7,118 nucleotides of DNA from Desulfovibrio sp. Its GTDB lineage: Bacteria; Desulfobacterota; Desulfovibrionia; Desulfovibrionales; Desulfovibrionaceae. Numbering within the stretch: the stretch's first letter is position 1; the number at the start of each line of letters is the position of its first letter. The DNA is taken from positions 1-7,118 of the forward strand of contig JAITEY010000187.1 in assembly GCA_031281815.1 (NCBI GenBank), read 5' to 3'. The notes below the pieces were generated by a model. That model made no database searches. It saw only the letters and a program-made list of their open reading frames with translations, and was not told the origin of the DNA. Below, in pieces: positions 1-6,827 of this stretch. The translations under genes were made by a program, and so were the position numbers.

Positions 1-1312
<1,312 letters not shown>

Positions 1313-1314
<2 letters not shown>

Positions 1315-1356
1315 ACAGTCTCGTCGCGAGGCGTCTTTTGTCCTCTGTCGTTTTTT
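1313..1356 (+). terminator. Probable rho-independent terminator of dnaK
   Basis: Two overlapping foldings begin at the stop codon. In one, GACAG (1314-1318) pairs with CTGTC (1345-1349) and is followed by G and six T (1351-1356). In the other, AGAC (1313-1316) and CTCG (1320-1323) pair with CGAG (1327-1330) and GTCT (1333-1336), followed by a short T run. Position and T-tract fit a terminator, but the stems are short. Confidence 0.5.
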
Positions 1357-1359
1357 ACG

Positions 1360-1390
1360 CTTCCGGCGGCCGGGGCGCGGCCCCGGGTCC
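1360..1390. repeat. GC-rich hairpin repeat, copy 1
   Basis: Contains a perfect 7-bp stem CCGGGGC (1370-1376), loop GCG, GCCCCGG (1380-1386). The leading string TCCGGCGGCCGGGG (1362-1375) recurs 88 bases on at 1450-1463. The shared 5' part plus a hairpin of different composition marks both as members of one intergenic repeat type. From memory, desulfovibrio genomes carry many similar elements; this was not checked. The role is unknown. Confidence 0.55.
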
Positions 1391-1413
1391 TCGGCCTGAG
1401 CCGGCGCAAGGCC

Positions 1414-1436
1414 GAACATTGAAACATTGCAATGTT
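1414..1436. promoter_or_regulatory. 14-bp perfect palindrome with an extra half-site, possible operator
   Basis: AACATTGCAATGTT (1423-1436) is a perfect palindrome. An additional AACATTG lies just upstream at 1415-1421, in direct orientation with the left arm and one 8-bp step away. It sits between the two GC-rich hairpins. It could be a repressor site for queC or simply part of the repeat family; the sequence alone does not decide. Confidence 0.35.
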
Positions 1437-1445
1437 GATGTATAT

Positions 1446-1489
1446 GCCTCCGGCGGCCGGGGGAAATGATTTCCCCCGGACCCCCTCAT
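1446..1489. repeat. GC-rich hairpin repeat, copy 2
   Basis: CCGGGGGAAA (1457-1466), loop TGA, TTTCCCCCGG (1470-1479) form a perfect 10-bp stem. It is preceded by the same TCCGGCGGCCGGGG string as copy 1 and followed by ACCCCCTC. No T-tract follows, so it is a poor terminator on the plus strand. A bidirectional or mobile intergenic element is more likely than a queC signal. Confidence 0.6.
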
Positions 1490-1546
1490 CGGGGTTGATG
1501 CGAAATTTATACGGTACACGTTACTATAGGGGCATAAGGGCAGCCG

Positions 1547-2290
1547 ATGGAAGGGATGGAAGGCCGCCGCGTGTTTCTCTCCCTGTCGGGAGGGGTGGAT
1601 TCGACAACGCTCTATGCCTTTCTGGCGGCGCAAAAAGCGCTCGTGACGCCGGTTTTTTTCCGCTATCCTTCCAAGCATAACGACATGGAACGGGCGGCCG
1701 CCGAGAGGGTAGCCGCCCGTTATTGCGGGAACGCCGGCGCCGGGCCGCGCCAGTCGCGGCCTTCCCTGTCCCGCACCGCAGAGAGCCGGGCTGAATCCCT
1801 GTTGCAGGTGGACCTTTCCGACGTGTTCGGCGGCCTGCATTCGAGCCTGTTGCGCGGCGGCCCTCCCCTGCCGGAGGGAGAGTACAGCGTGGAAAACCTC
1901 GGGCAAACCGTCGTGCCGGGGCGCAATACGGTGTTTCTGGCTGTTTTGGCGGCGCGCGCCGAGTCGGCGGAAGGCGGCAAATGTTACGCAGCCCTCGGCG
2001 TTCACGGCGGGGATTATGCCGTCTATCCGGACTGCCGGCCCGAGTTCATTGAGGCGGCGCGCCGGACCATCTCTCTGTCTTCACAAGGAAAAGTCGAACT
2101 GATCGCGCCTTTTACGGGCATGAACAAGGCGGAGGTGGTACGTCTCGGCCTGGAACTGGGCGTACCTTACGAACTGACCAAGTCCTGCTATGCGGGAGGC
2201 AATGCCCCCTGTCGCGTCTGCCCGACCTGCCGCGCCAGAGAAGAAGCCTTTGCCGCCAACGGCGTGGTTGACCCTCTGTTGCAGCGTTGA
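1547..2290 (+). CDS. queC: 7-cyano-7-deazaguanine (preQ0) synthase QueC
   Basis: ATP-dependent cytosolic enzyme that converts 7-carboxy-7-deazaguanine and ammonia to preQ0, a precursor of queuosine in tRNA. Visible motifs: PP-loop SGGVDS at residues 14-19, the segment FRYPSKHNDME in place of the usual YGQ-type stretch, PGRN at 124-127, the DYAVYPDCRPEF segment, and a C-terminal zinc site of Cys214, Cys222, Cys225 and Cys228 within SCYAGGNAPCRVCPTC. At 247 residues it is slightly longer than usual; the excess is a Gly/Arg/Ser-rich insert of about 20 residues between the first helix pair and the QVDLSDVF strand. ATG 1547 was chosen because AAGGG (1536-1540) lies 6 bases upstream; ATG 1556 in the same frame is the alternative. 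A possible -10 (TACTAT, 1522-1527) has no well-spaced -35. No queD, queE or queF is adjacent, so it stands alone here. Confidence 0.95.
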   Translation: MEGMEGRRVFLSLSGGVDSTTLYAFLAAQKALVTPVFFRYPSKHNDMERAAAERVAARYCGNAGAGPRQSRPSLSRTAESRAESLLQVDLSDVFGGLHSSLLRGGPPLPEGEYSVENLGQTVVPGRNTVFLAVLAARAESAEGGKCYAALGVHGGDYAVYPDCRPEFIEAARRTISLSSQGKVELIAPFTGMNKAEVVRLGLELGVPYELTKSCYAGGNAPCRVCPTCRAREEAFAANGVVDPLLQR

Positions 2291-2366
2291 AAAGGCTGTG
2301 CCGGCCTATTGTTCCTCCCGATACGGAGTTCAGGAAGCTGTTCAGGTTCCGCCGTGTCGGGGCAGG

Positions 2367-2603
2367 TCACCGGGCCGTATGTTCTCCGGCGTTCGCGGTC
2401 GCGCGGCCGGGCGCTCCCTCCGCCGCGCGGCATGTTCCGCCGGCGCTGTTTTCCGTTGCGCACTCCGCGGCGGCCTCATGGTCCTTGACAATACGGTAGG
2501 CAATGCCCATGCAGCATTTGGGGGAGTAGTACTCCGGCTTGGCAATGCGCATGGCTGCGATGCCGAGGGCGAGTATGCCCGCAAGGATGAGAAACGTCAG
2601 CAT
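2367..2603 (-). CDS. Small membrane-anchored Cys-containing protein, function unknown
   Basis: This 78-residue protein is unrecognised, but the gene looks real: a perfect AGGAGG (2611-2616, read on the minus strand) lies 7 bases before the ATG. Residues 2-18 are one hydrophobic segment (LTFLILAGILALGIAAM), giving a single membrane anchor or uncleaved signal. A short basic stretch and the motif YYSPKCCMGIAYRIVKDHEAAAEC follow. Four cysteines (a CC pair and two single ones) suggest metal or disulfide chemistry, but that is speculation. The C-terminal third (Gly/Ala/Arg/Thr-rich) looks like low-complexity tail and may not be conserved. It lies downstream of and in line with the monooxygenase-like gene, 111 bases apart, with a candidate promoter of its own, and is convergent with queC. 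Confidence 0.7.
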   Translation of the reverse strand: MLTFLILAGILALGIAAMRIAKPEYYSPKCCMGIAYRIVKDHEAAAECATENSAGGTCRAAEGAPGRATANAGEHTAR

Positions 2604-2663
2604 AAAGAAACCTCCTGCCGACAGAATTACGCCGATTCAGCGTTGTCGGCCGTATGACCTGCC

Positions 2664-2692
2664 GTACTATACTTTTTGCGCGGGAATCTCAA
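2664..2692 (-). promoter_or_regulatory. Candidate sigma-70 promoter for the 78-residue protein gene
   Basis: Read on the minus strand: TTGAGA (2692-2687) then TATAGT (2671-2666), separated by 15 bases, slightly short of the ideal 17. It lies about 60 bases before the small gene's start and downstream of the monooxygenase-like gene's stop, so it could drive the small gene alone. Confidence 0.4.
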
Positions 2693-2714
2693 GGATGGAT
2701 TACCCGGCGCTTCC

Positions 2715-3008
2715 TCAAAGAATTTTTTTCGTTCGCAAGGGGTGGACTTTGCAGGCGCCGGAGCTGAAAAGACGAACCAGCCCGGCAAATGCCGGAGTTT
2801 TCTCATGGTTGTGAATGTCGGCCGCGGAAGCCCATTGCGCCGTCACCACAAAAGAATTCGGGTCGCCGAGATCCTGCAGCAGCGCATAGTTCCTGTTGCC
2901 TTCCATTGCCCTGCCGAGCGGGATCAGGGTTTTCATTATCTGAAGAAATGCGTCGCGATGTCCGGGTCTTGTGCGAATATGCGCCGTAGCGTGTATGTCC
3001 TGTTGCAT
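2715..3008 (-). CDS. Antibiotic biosynthesis monooxygenase (ABM/YgiN-like) domain protein
   Basis: A 97-residue single-domain protein of the ABM family: small dimeric ferredoxin-like proteins, some of which oxidise quinols or polycyclic substrates without a cofactor. Family landmarks are in order: an opening strand ending in RPG (14-16), a long helix (DAFLQIMKTLIPLGRAM), EGN (36-38), QDLGDPN (45-51), a strand with Trp59 (VVTAQW), and the helix with His68 and TPAF (71-74). Length matches the usual 95-105 residues. AAGGAG (3015-3020 on the minus strand) lies 6 bases before the ATG, a strong start signal. The family assignment is firm, the substrate is not; quinol oxidation or a stress role is only the family's usual guess. 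The basic tail KVHPLRTKKIL is not part of the fold. No clear terminator follows. Confidence 0.88.
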   Translation of the reverse strand: MQQDIHATAHIRTRPGHRDAFLQIMKTLIPLGRAMEGNRNYALLQDLGDPNSFVVTAQWASAADIHNHEKTPAFAGLVRLFSSGACKVHPLRTKKIL

Positions 3009-3115
3009 GTTGTGCTCCTTGCCCGCTTGCGGTGAAAGAAAATCGGGTCCGTGCCTCCGTGAAACCCCGTGAAGGGCTCCGGACCGAATCCGGATGCATC
3101 CTTTACGGCTGCAGT

Positions 3116-3143
3116 TTGAACCGTCGACATCTTATACTATAAC
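3116..3143 (+). promoter_or_regulatory. Candidate promoter for the plus-strand block
   Basis: TTGAAC (3116-3121) and TATAAC (3138-3143) are 16 bases apart. The site sits between divergent genes and would give a leader of about 220 bases ahead of the GTG at 3373. GCAGTT (3111-3116) and AACTGC (3141-3146) form an inverted repeat flanking it, a possible operator. The same AT-rich core reads TATAGT on the other strand, so it may also serve the monooxygenase-like gene. Confidence 0.35.
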
Positions 3144-3149
3144 TGCAAG

Positions 3150-3372
3150 CGGCCGTGATGTCGCACAGACGACAGCTTGTCCACGCGGTGAATACGGATA
3201 TTCGCGTCCCGCAACATGAGGGACCGCCGGTAAAAGGCGGCACCGGAACCCCTTTCGCGCGTGCGCGTTCAGGAGTATGGAGAGCCGCCTGCTGCAGGCA
3301 CGACAACGCGGCTTTGCCTGCGGGCACGGAACGTGCTATGCACGGGGCAGGCAACAAGAGGGGAGGTGCGCC
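3150..3372 (+). other. Untranslated leader with hairpins, no gene recognised
   Basis: About 220 bases without a convincing gene. Open frames here lack ribosome binding sites and recognisable sequence. Two foldable elements are seen: CCGCC (3224-3228) with GGCGG (3236-3240) around a 7-base loop, and GCAGGCA (3294-3300) with TGCCTGC (3315-3321) around a 14-base loop. A further GGCAGGCA at 3346-3353 could compete for the second arm. No known riboswitch class was recognised. Confidence 0.35.
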
Positions 3373-3531
3373 GTGATATTCAATGTGCGTTTCGACACCG
3401 GGGCTTTGCCGCCCCTGCTGTTTTCCGCGGCCCTGTTCGCCGCGCCTTGGGTGCTGGACGGCATAGGTCGTCCCATGGACGGGAACGAGGCGGAAATCAT
3501 CATGGCCGCCGGGGGCCTGGGCTTTCTCTAG
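3373..3531 (+). CDS. Small hydrophobic membrane protein, probably cut short by an in-frame TAG
   Basis: The GTG start has an excellent ribosome binding site (GGGAGG, 3361-3366, 6 bases upstream). As read, the product is 52 residues: a short N-terminus, a hydrophobic segment (LPPLLFSAALFAAPWVL), a polar loop (DGIGRPMDGNEAE), and the start of a second hydrophobic segment (IIMAAGGLGFL) that stops abruptly at TAG (3529-3531). The same frame continues for 11 codons after the TAG as SALAFVQRKDK to TGA (3565-3567), which would finish a second membrane helix and add a basic tail. This looks like a 64-codon two-helix membrane protein with one nonsense change (TGG or CAG to TAG). It may be a pseudogene, or the TAG may be a true stop and the tail chance. 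The protein itself is not recognised. It lies 80 bases upstream of the RluA-CoaE fusion on the same strand. Confidence 0.55.
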   Translation: MIFNVRFDTGALPPLLFSAALFAAPWVLDGIGRPMDGNEAEIIMAAGGLGFL

Positions 3532-3610
3532 TCGGCTCTGGCCTTCGTACAGCGCAAGGACAAATGATGTTTCAATCCGCAGCCGGTCCGGTAAGAAAGA
3601 ACGCCGGCAA

Positions 3611-5677
3611 GTGCCGCCCTTGACGACCATGCCCGACACAGCGAACAAGCGTGTGCGCTTCAACGCCGAAGAAGGAGCCGCCCGCCTGGACGCCTTTCTT
3701 GCCCGGCACGCGTTGTGCGGGACCGCCTCCGGGTCTTGCCCCGAGAAAACGGCGGAAAACGGCGCAGAACGCGGGACCGCCCTTGCCGGAGTCGGGGCTC
3801 TTTCAAGGGAAACAATCAAGAAATTGATCCGCGCGGGCAAGGTCATGGTCAACGGAACAATCACCATGTCTCCCAAAGCGCCCGTACCTGCCGGAGCGGA
3901 GATTGAACTCGCCGTGCCCGCCCCGTCCTCTTCGCTTGCGCCTGAAGCCGGTCCCCTGAGGATACTTTACCGCGATGCGGCCCTGGCCGTCATCGACAAG
4001 GAAGCCGGACTGACGACGCACCCCGCCCCCGGTCGCCCCGAGGGCACACTGGCACACAGATTACTGTTGTATTTCCCCGAACTCGCCGCCGCGGAAGGGC
4101 CGCGCCCCGGCATAGTGCATCGGCTGGACAAAGACACAAGCGGCCTGATGCTCATTGCGCTGAACGAAGCGTGCCGTCTTGCGCTGGCGCAACGCTTTGC
4201 GGAGCGCAATATTTTCAAGGAATATCTGGCTCTTGTATACGGCGTGCCGAAGCCGCCGACCGGCCGCATCAACGCGCCCATAGGCCGGGATCCCGCGCAC
4301 AAGACCCGTATGGCCGTAACGGCTTCAGGCAGACCGGCCGAAAGCGCCTACCGCGTTCTGTACGCCGACCCCGCGGGGCGCTTCGCCTTGACGGCCGTGC
4401 GCATTTTCAGCGGACGCACACATCAGGTGCGGGTGCATATGCACTACATCGGGCATCCGTTGGTCGGTGACGCCTTGTACAAGGACCCGCGCCGGGTCGC
4501 CTCCGGAAAGCTCCCGGCACATCCGTTCAGCGACCGCAAACTTGCCGACACCTTTATGCCGGGACGGCAAATGCTGCACGCCCACAGGCTTTCCTTCGTC
4601 CATCCTTTTCCTGAAGCGTTGAACCATACGGTCCTGCGGGAACAGTCGCCTGCCGTTGCAGGAACGGGTGACGGGGCAAGTGACGGCCCGGGAGTGGGCG
4701 CGTTCTGCCGCATATCATGCCGGTCAACGTCGCTTTCCGCTACGGGCACCGACGCCGATGCCGACGCATCCTGCCGCATAGCCGGCCGGTCGACGGCGTT
4801 TTCCGTTACGGGCGACCGCGCAGGCGACGACACCGATGCCGGCGCGGCGTCGGGCCTTGAGACGGGGGAGCCGGAACTGTGTTTTGTCTGTCCTCCCCCC
4901 GGGGATTTTGCGGGCTGTGCCCTGTCCCTTGCCCGGCGTGCGTTGCGCGTGGTGCTGACCGGGTCGCCGGGCTGCGGCAAGTCGTCCCTCTTGGCTTTGT
5001 TCGCGGAAGGGATGCCGGTATTCAGCGCCGACCGGACAGTTACCGAACTCTACGCCGCGGGCGGCGATGCCGCGTACCTGTTGCGGGCGCGTTACGGGGA
5101 TCGTTTTGTTCCACGCGCAGGTGCGGGCGTTGACAAAAAAGTCCTGGGGGACGCCATGCGCGCGGATGCCGGGTTGCGCCGAGAGGTGGAAGCCCTGGTG
5201 CATCCCCTGGTAAACCACGCTCTGGAGGAGTTCCGGACGGCATGCGACGCGCAGTGCCTGCCCTTTGCTGTGGCCGAGATCCCCTTGTATTTCGAAACGG
5301 GCGGAAAACGCGACAAGGAGGATGTCGTCACCGTCGGGGTGTATTGTCCGTTTCCGATTCGACGCGAGCGTCTGATGCGCCTGCGCGGGTGGTCCGATGC
5401 GGTGATTGCGGGCATGGAATCCTGGCAATGGCCGGAGGACAAGAAAACGGCGGCCTGCGATGTCGTGGCGGACAACAGCGGCTGCCTGGAGGATCTTGCG
5501 AAGGAAGCGCAACGTGTTACGGTTTTTTTGAAGGAAGCGCGGACTGCGCGGGATGCGGCGCTCGCGCGCATGTTCGCGGCGTTTTGGGACGGCCGGAAAG
5601 AGATTGTCGCGTGTAGCCCGGAGCGGTCCGTGGGGATGCGCGGGCGCTTCGGTCCCCGGAGGAACGCCGGCGCATGA
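3611..5677 (+). CDS. coaE: Fusion: RluA-family 23S rRNA pseudouridine synthase plus dephospho-CoA kinase (CoaE)
   Basis: A 688-codon two-enzyme protein. The N-terminal half is an RluA/RluD-type pseudouridine synthase: an S4 RNA-binding region (RLDAFLARH at 25-33, SRETIKKLIRAGKVMVNG at 65-82), a catalytic loop HRLDKDTSG at 170-178 with Asp173 as expected nucleophile, and SGRTHQVRVHMHYIGHP from 267. The C-terminal half is CoaE, which phosphorylates dephospho-CoA with ATP in the last step of CoA synthesis: P-loop GSPGCGKS at 451-458, Asp474 in FSADRTV, HPLV at 531-534, AEIPLYFETG at 555-564 (Glu where many homologues have Asp), and the late QWPEDKKTAACDVVADNSG stretch. A low-complexity linker of about 90 residues (345-436) joins them. 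The S4 region carries a Gly/Ala/Glu-rich insert (about 34-62). GTG 3611 is the outermost start; ATG 3629 is a credible alternative, and neither has a strong ribosome binding site. The exact pseudouridine target cannot be told. Confidence 0.93.
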   Translation: MPPLTTMPDTANKRVRFNAEEGAARLDAFLARHALCGTASGSCPEKTAENGAERGTALAGVGALSRETIKKLIRAGKVMVNGTITMSPKAPVPAGAEIELAVPAPSSSLAPEAGPLRILYRDAALAVIDKEAGLTTHPAPGRPEGTLAHRLLLYFPELAAAEGPRPGIVHRLDKDTSGLMLIALNEACRLALAQRFAERNIFKEYLALVYGVPKPPTGRINAPIGRDPAHKTRMAVTASGRPAESAYRVLYADPAGRFALTAVRIFSGRTHQVRVHMHYIGHPLVGDALYKDPRRVASGKLPAHPFSDRKLADTFMPGRQMLHAHRLSFVHPFPEALNHTVLREQSPAVAGTGDGASDGPGVGAFCRISCRSTSLSATGTDADADASCRIAGRSTAFSVTGDRAGDDTDAGAASGLETGEPELCFVCPPPGDFAGCALSLARRALRVVLTGSPGCGKSSLLALFAEGMPVFSADRTVTELYAAGGDAAYLLRARYGDRFVPRAGAGVDKKVLGDAMRADAGLRREVEALVHPLVNHALEEFRTACDAQCLPFAVAEIPLYFETGGKRDKEDVVTVGVYCPFPIRRERLMRLRGWSDAVIAGMESWQWPEDKKTAACDVVADNSGCLEDLAKEAQRVTVFLKEARTARDAALARMFAAFWDGRKEIVACSPERSVGMRGRFGPRRNAGA
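4706..4837 (+). repeat. Tandem 66-bp (22-codon) duplication inside the fusion linker
   Basis: Unit 1 (4706-4771) and unit 2 (4772-4837) both begin TGCCGCATA and share TTTCCG and TACGGGC at the same offsets; by my count 35 of the first 42 bases agree. They encode residues 366-387 and 388-409, both starting CRI and containing RST and TG, with 12 of 22 residues identical. The unit length is a multiple of three, so the frame is kept. Confidence 0.75.
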
Positions 5678-6555
5678 CGGGCACAGGACGCAACGGCGCG
5701 CGGCGGGTAGCTGTGCTGGGCAACTGCGTCGCGAACCGCTTGAGTTTCCTGCTGACGTTGCATCCCGACTTTGCCCCGGCGTATGAACTCGTCCCTCTCC
5801 CGATGATTCATACCCTGCGGGGCAATGCCGGGGAGTTGGATGCGGCGGCGCGGACAGCGTTGCGTTGCGACGTTGTCTTCAGCCAGCCCCTGTTCGACTT
5901 CGGCCCCTGCAACACCGACGCCTTGCGTACCGTGTGCGCGCGAGGCCGGGAATTCTTCGTCTTTCCCACGCCGAATTTCGAAGCATATTTTCCCGATGTC
6001 GTCTTTCCCGGCCTTCCGGACAAGCTGCATTTTGCCCCGCCCTTTGACTGGCACAGCAGCATTGTCCTCGCGTGCCGACTTCAGGGCATCGACATTTCCG
6101 AGGTGGAAAAGCTGTATCTGAACCACCCGCTGTTCAGGGAAAAGACAGTGCGCCCCGGCGTGGAACGGGCTCTGGAAAACTGCGCGAAACGCGACAGGGG
6201 CGTCGATCTTCCTCTATACCCGTTTATCGAAGAGCATTATGCGGAAACTCGGCTGTTTTATTCATGGCTGCATCCGTGCGAGGAACTTCTGAACCACATG
6301 CTGAACGGCATGTTCCGATGCATGGGTCTGCCTGTTCCGGCGACGCCGCTTGCCGGCAAGGAGCACGGCTTCGGCTTCAACCGTTGGCCGTTGCCGATAC
6401 GGGCTCATTCCGTGTTCCGTTTTGCAGAACAGACGTATGTTCTGATTGCGGGGAAACGCTGTTCCATCGAGGACACGGCCATGTCCTATTACATGTTTTA
6501 CGACTTTCACCCCGATGTGCCGGAGCGTTACCGGCATAATGCCGGCCTCGGATAA
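5674..6555 (+). CDS. WcbI-like polysaccharide biosynthesis protein, putative CoA-dependent acyltransferase
   Basis: A 293-residue protein resembling the WcbI family, named for a capsule biosynthesis protein of Burkholderia pseudomallei that is reported to bind CoA and proposed to be an acetyltransferase. Visible features: an opening strand into LGNCVANRLSFLL (15-27), the Asn-Cys dipeptide being the family hallmark; VVFSQPLFDF around 67-76; and FPTPNFEAYFPD at 97-108, matching the family's proline/tyrosine-rich segment. The C-terminal half (FIEEHYAETRLFYSWLHPCEELL) is helical and also family-like. No signal peptide or membrane helix is seen, so it should be cytosolic. Its ATG overlaps the fusion's stop as ATGA, with GGAGG (5658-5662) inside the upstream gene, so translation is probably coupled. 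No other capsule or glycosyltransferase gene lies in the window, so the acceptor is unknown. Family call good, activity inferred. Confidence 0.8.
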   Translation: MTGTGRNGARRVAVLGNCVANRLSFLLTLHPDFAPAYELVPLPMIHTLRGNAGELDAAARTALRCDVVFSQPLFDFGPCNTDALRTVCARGREFFVFPTPNFEAYFPDVVFPGLPDKLHFAPPFDWHSSIVLACRLQGIDISEVEKLYLNHPLFREKTVRPGVERALENCAKRDRGVDLPLYPFIEEHYAETRLFYSWLHPCEELLNHMLNGMFRCMGLPVPATPLAGKEHGFGFNRWPLPIRAHSVFRFAEQTYVLIAGKRCSIEDTAMSYYMFYDFHPDVPERYRHNAGLG

Positions 6556-6593
6556 AGGCCGTTGCCGAATCGCGCAGCTTGCTGGATTGCCGT

Positions 6594-6630
6594 GGCCGAG
6601 CGGCTCTAATTTCGGCCTTTCGCGTTTTTT
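6594..6630 (+). terminator. Rho-independent terminator after the WcbI-like gene
   Basis: GGCCGA (6594-6599) pairs with TCGGCC (6612-6617), followed by TTTCGCG and six T (6625-6630). A wider alternative pairs AAAGGCCG (6554-6561, starting in the stop codon) with CGGCCTTT (6613-6620). Either would end the plus-strand block. Confidence 0.6.
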
Positions 6631-6740
6631 ATGGTTGAGGAAAGAAAAGGGTAGGAACTTTGCGTATATCCCATCAAGGATATCCTCTGCCGCGTTAGGC
6701 GCGGCAATACCTTGGTCCCACGCTCTGCCGGCGGTTTGCG

Positions 6741-6765
6741 GCTGCTTCAGTACGCGTGAAGCAGC
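6741..6765. repeat. Perfect 9-bp inverted repeat
   Basis: GCTGCTTCA (6741-6749), 7-base loop, TGAAGCAGC (6757-6765). There is no T-tract on either side, so it is not a simple terminator. A looser echo of the arms (GGCTGCTT, then GAAGCTGC) occurs at 7092-7111. Confidence 0.6.
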
Positions 6766-6796
6766 TTCTGTGAGATCGGAAAGCAAGCCTGCGCGC

Positions 6797-6827
6797 AAAA
6801 AAAACTGGGGACTTTTAAAACAGTTTT
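6797..6827 (-). terminator. Possible weak minus-strand terminator
   Basis: On the minus strand AAAACTG (6827-6821) pairs with CAGTTTT (6807-6801) across a 13-base loop, and the T run continues to eight T in total. The stem has only two G-C pairs, so it would be weak. It could end transcription of the reading frame that enters from the right edge. Confidence 0.25.

Noticed and set aside
1490..1546. Possible preQ1 riboswitch ahead of queC
   Set aside because: No H-type pseudoknot pattern with an A-rich tail could be found in the short leader.
1355..2005. 216-codon minus-strand open frame opposite queC
   Set aside because: Antisense to queC, Arg/His-rich, and runs through the hairpin repeats; not protein-like.
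2936..3130. 64-codon minus-strand frame beginning at ATG 3130, near a TATAGT box
   Set aside because: No ribosome binding site and it overlaps the start of the monooxygenase-like gene in another frame; a leaderless gene cannot be excluded but has no support.
3564..3623. 19-codon ORF whose ATG overlaps the TGA at 3565-3567
   Set aside because: Too short and basic to judge, no ribosome binding site of its own; it may only matter as a coupling device to the fusion gene.
3103..3876. 257-codon minus-strand open frame over the leader and the start of the fusion
   Set aside because: Compositional shadow of high GC. It overlaps the S4 region of the fusion and has no family resemblance.
5092..6126. 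344-codon open frame on the minus strand across the CoaE/WcbI junction
   Set aside because: It lies antisense to two well-identified genes, is Arg/Ala/Ser/Pro-rich as expected of a GC-rich shadow frame, and has no recognisable motif.
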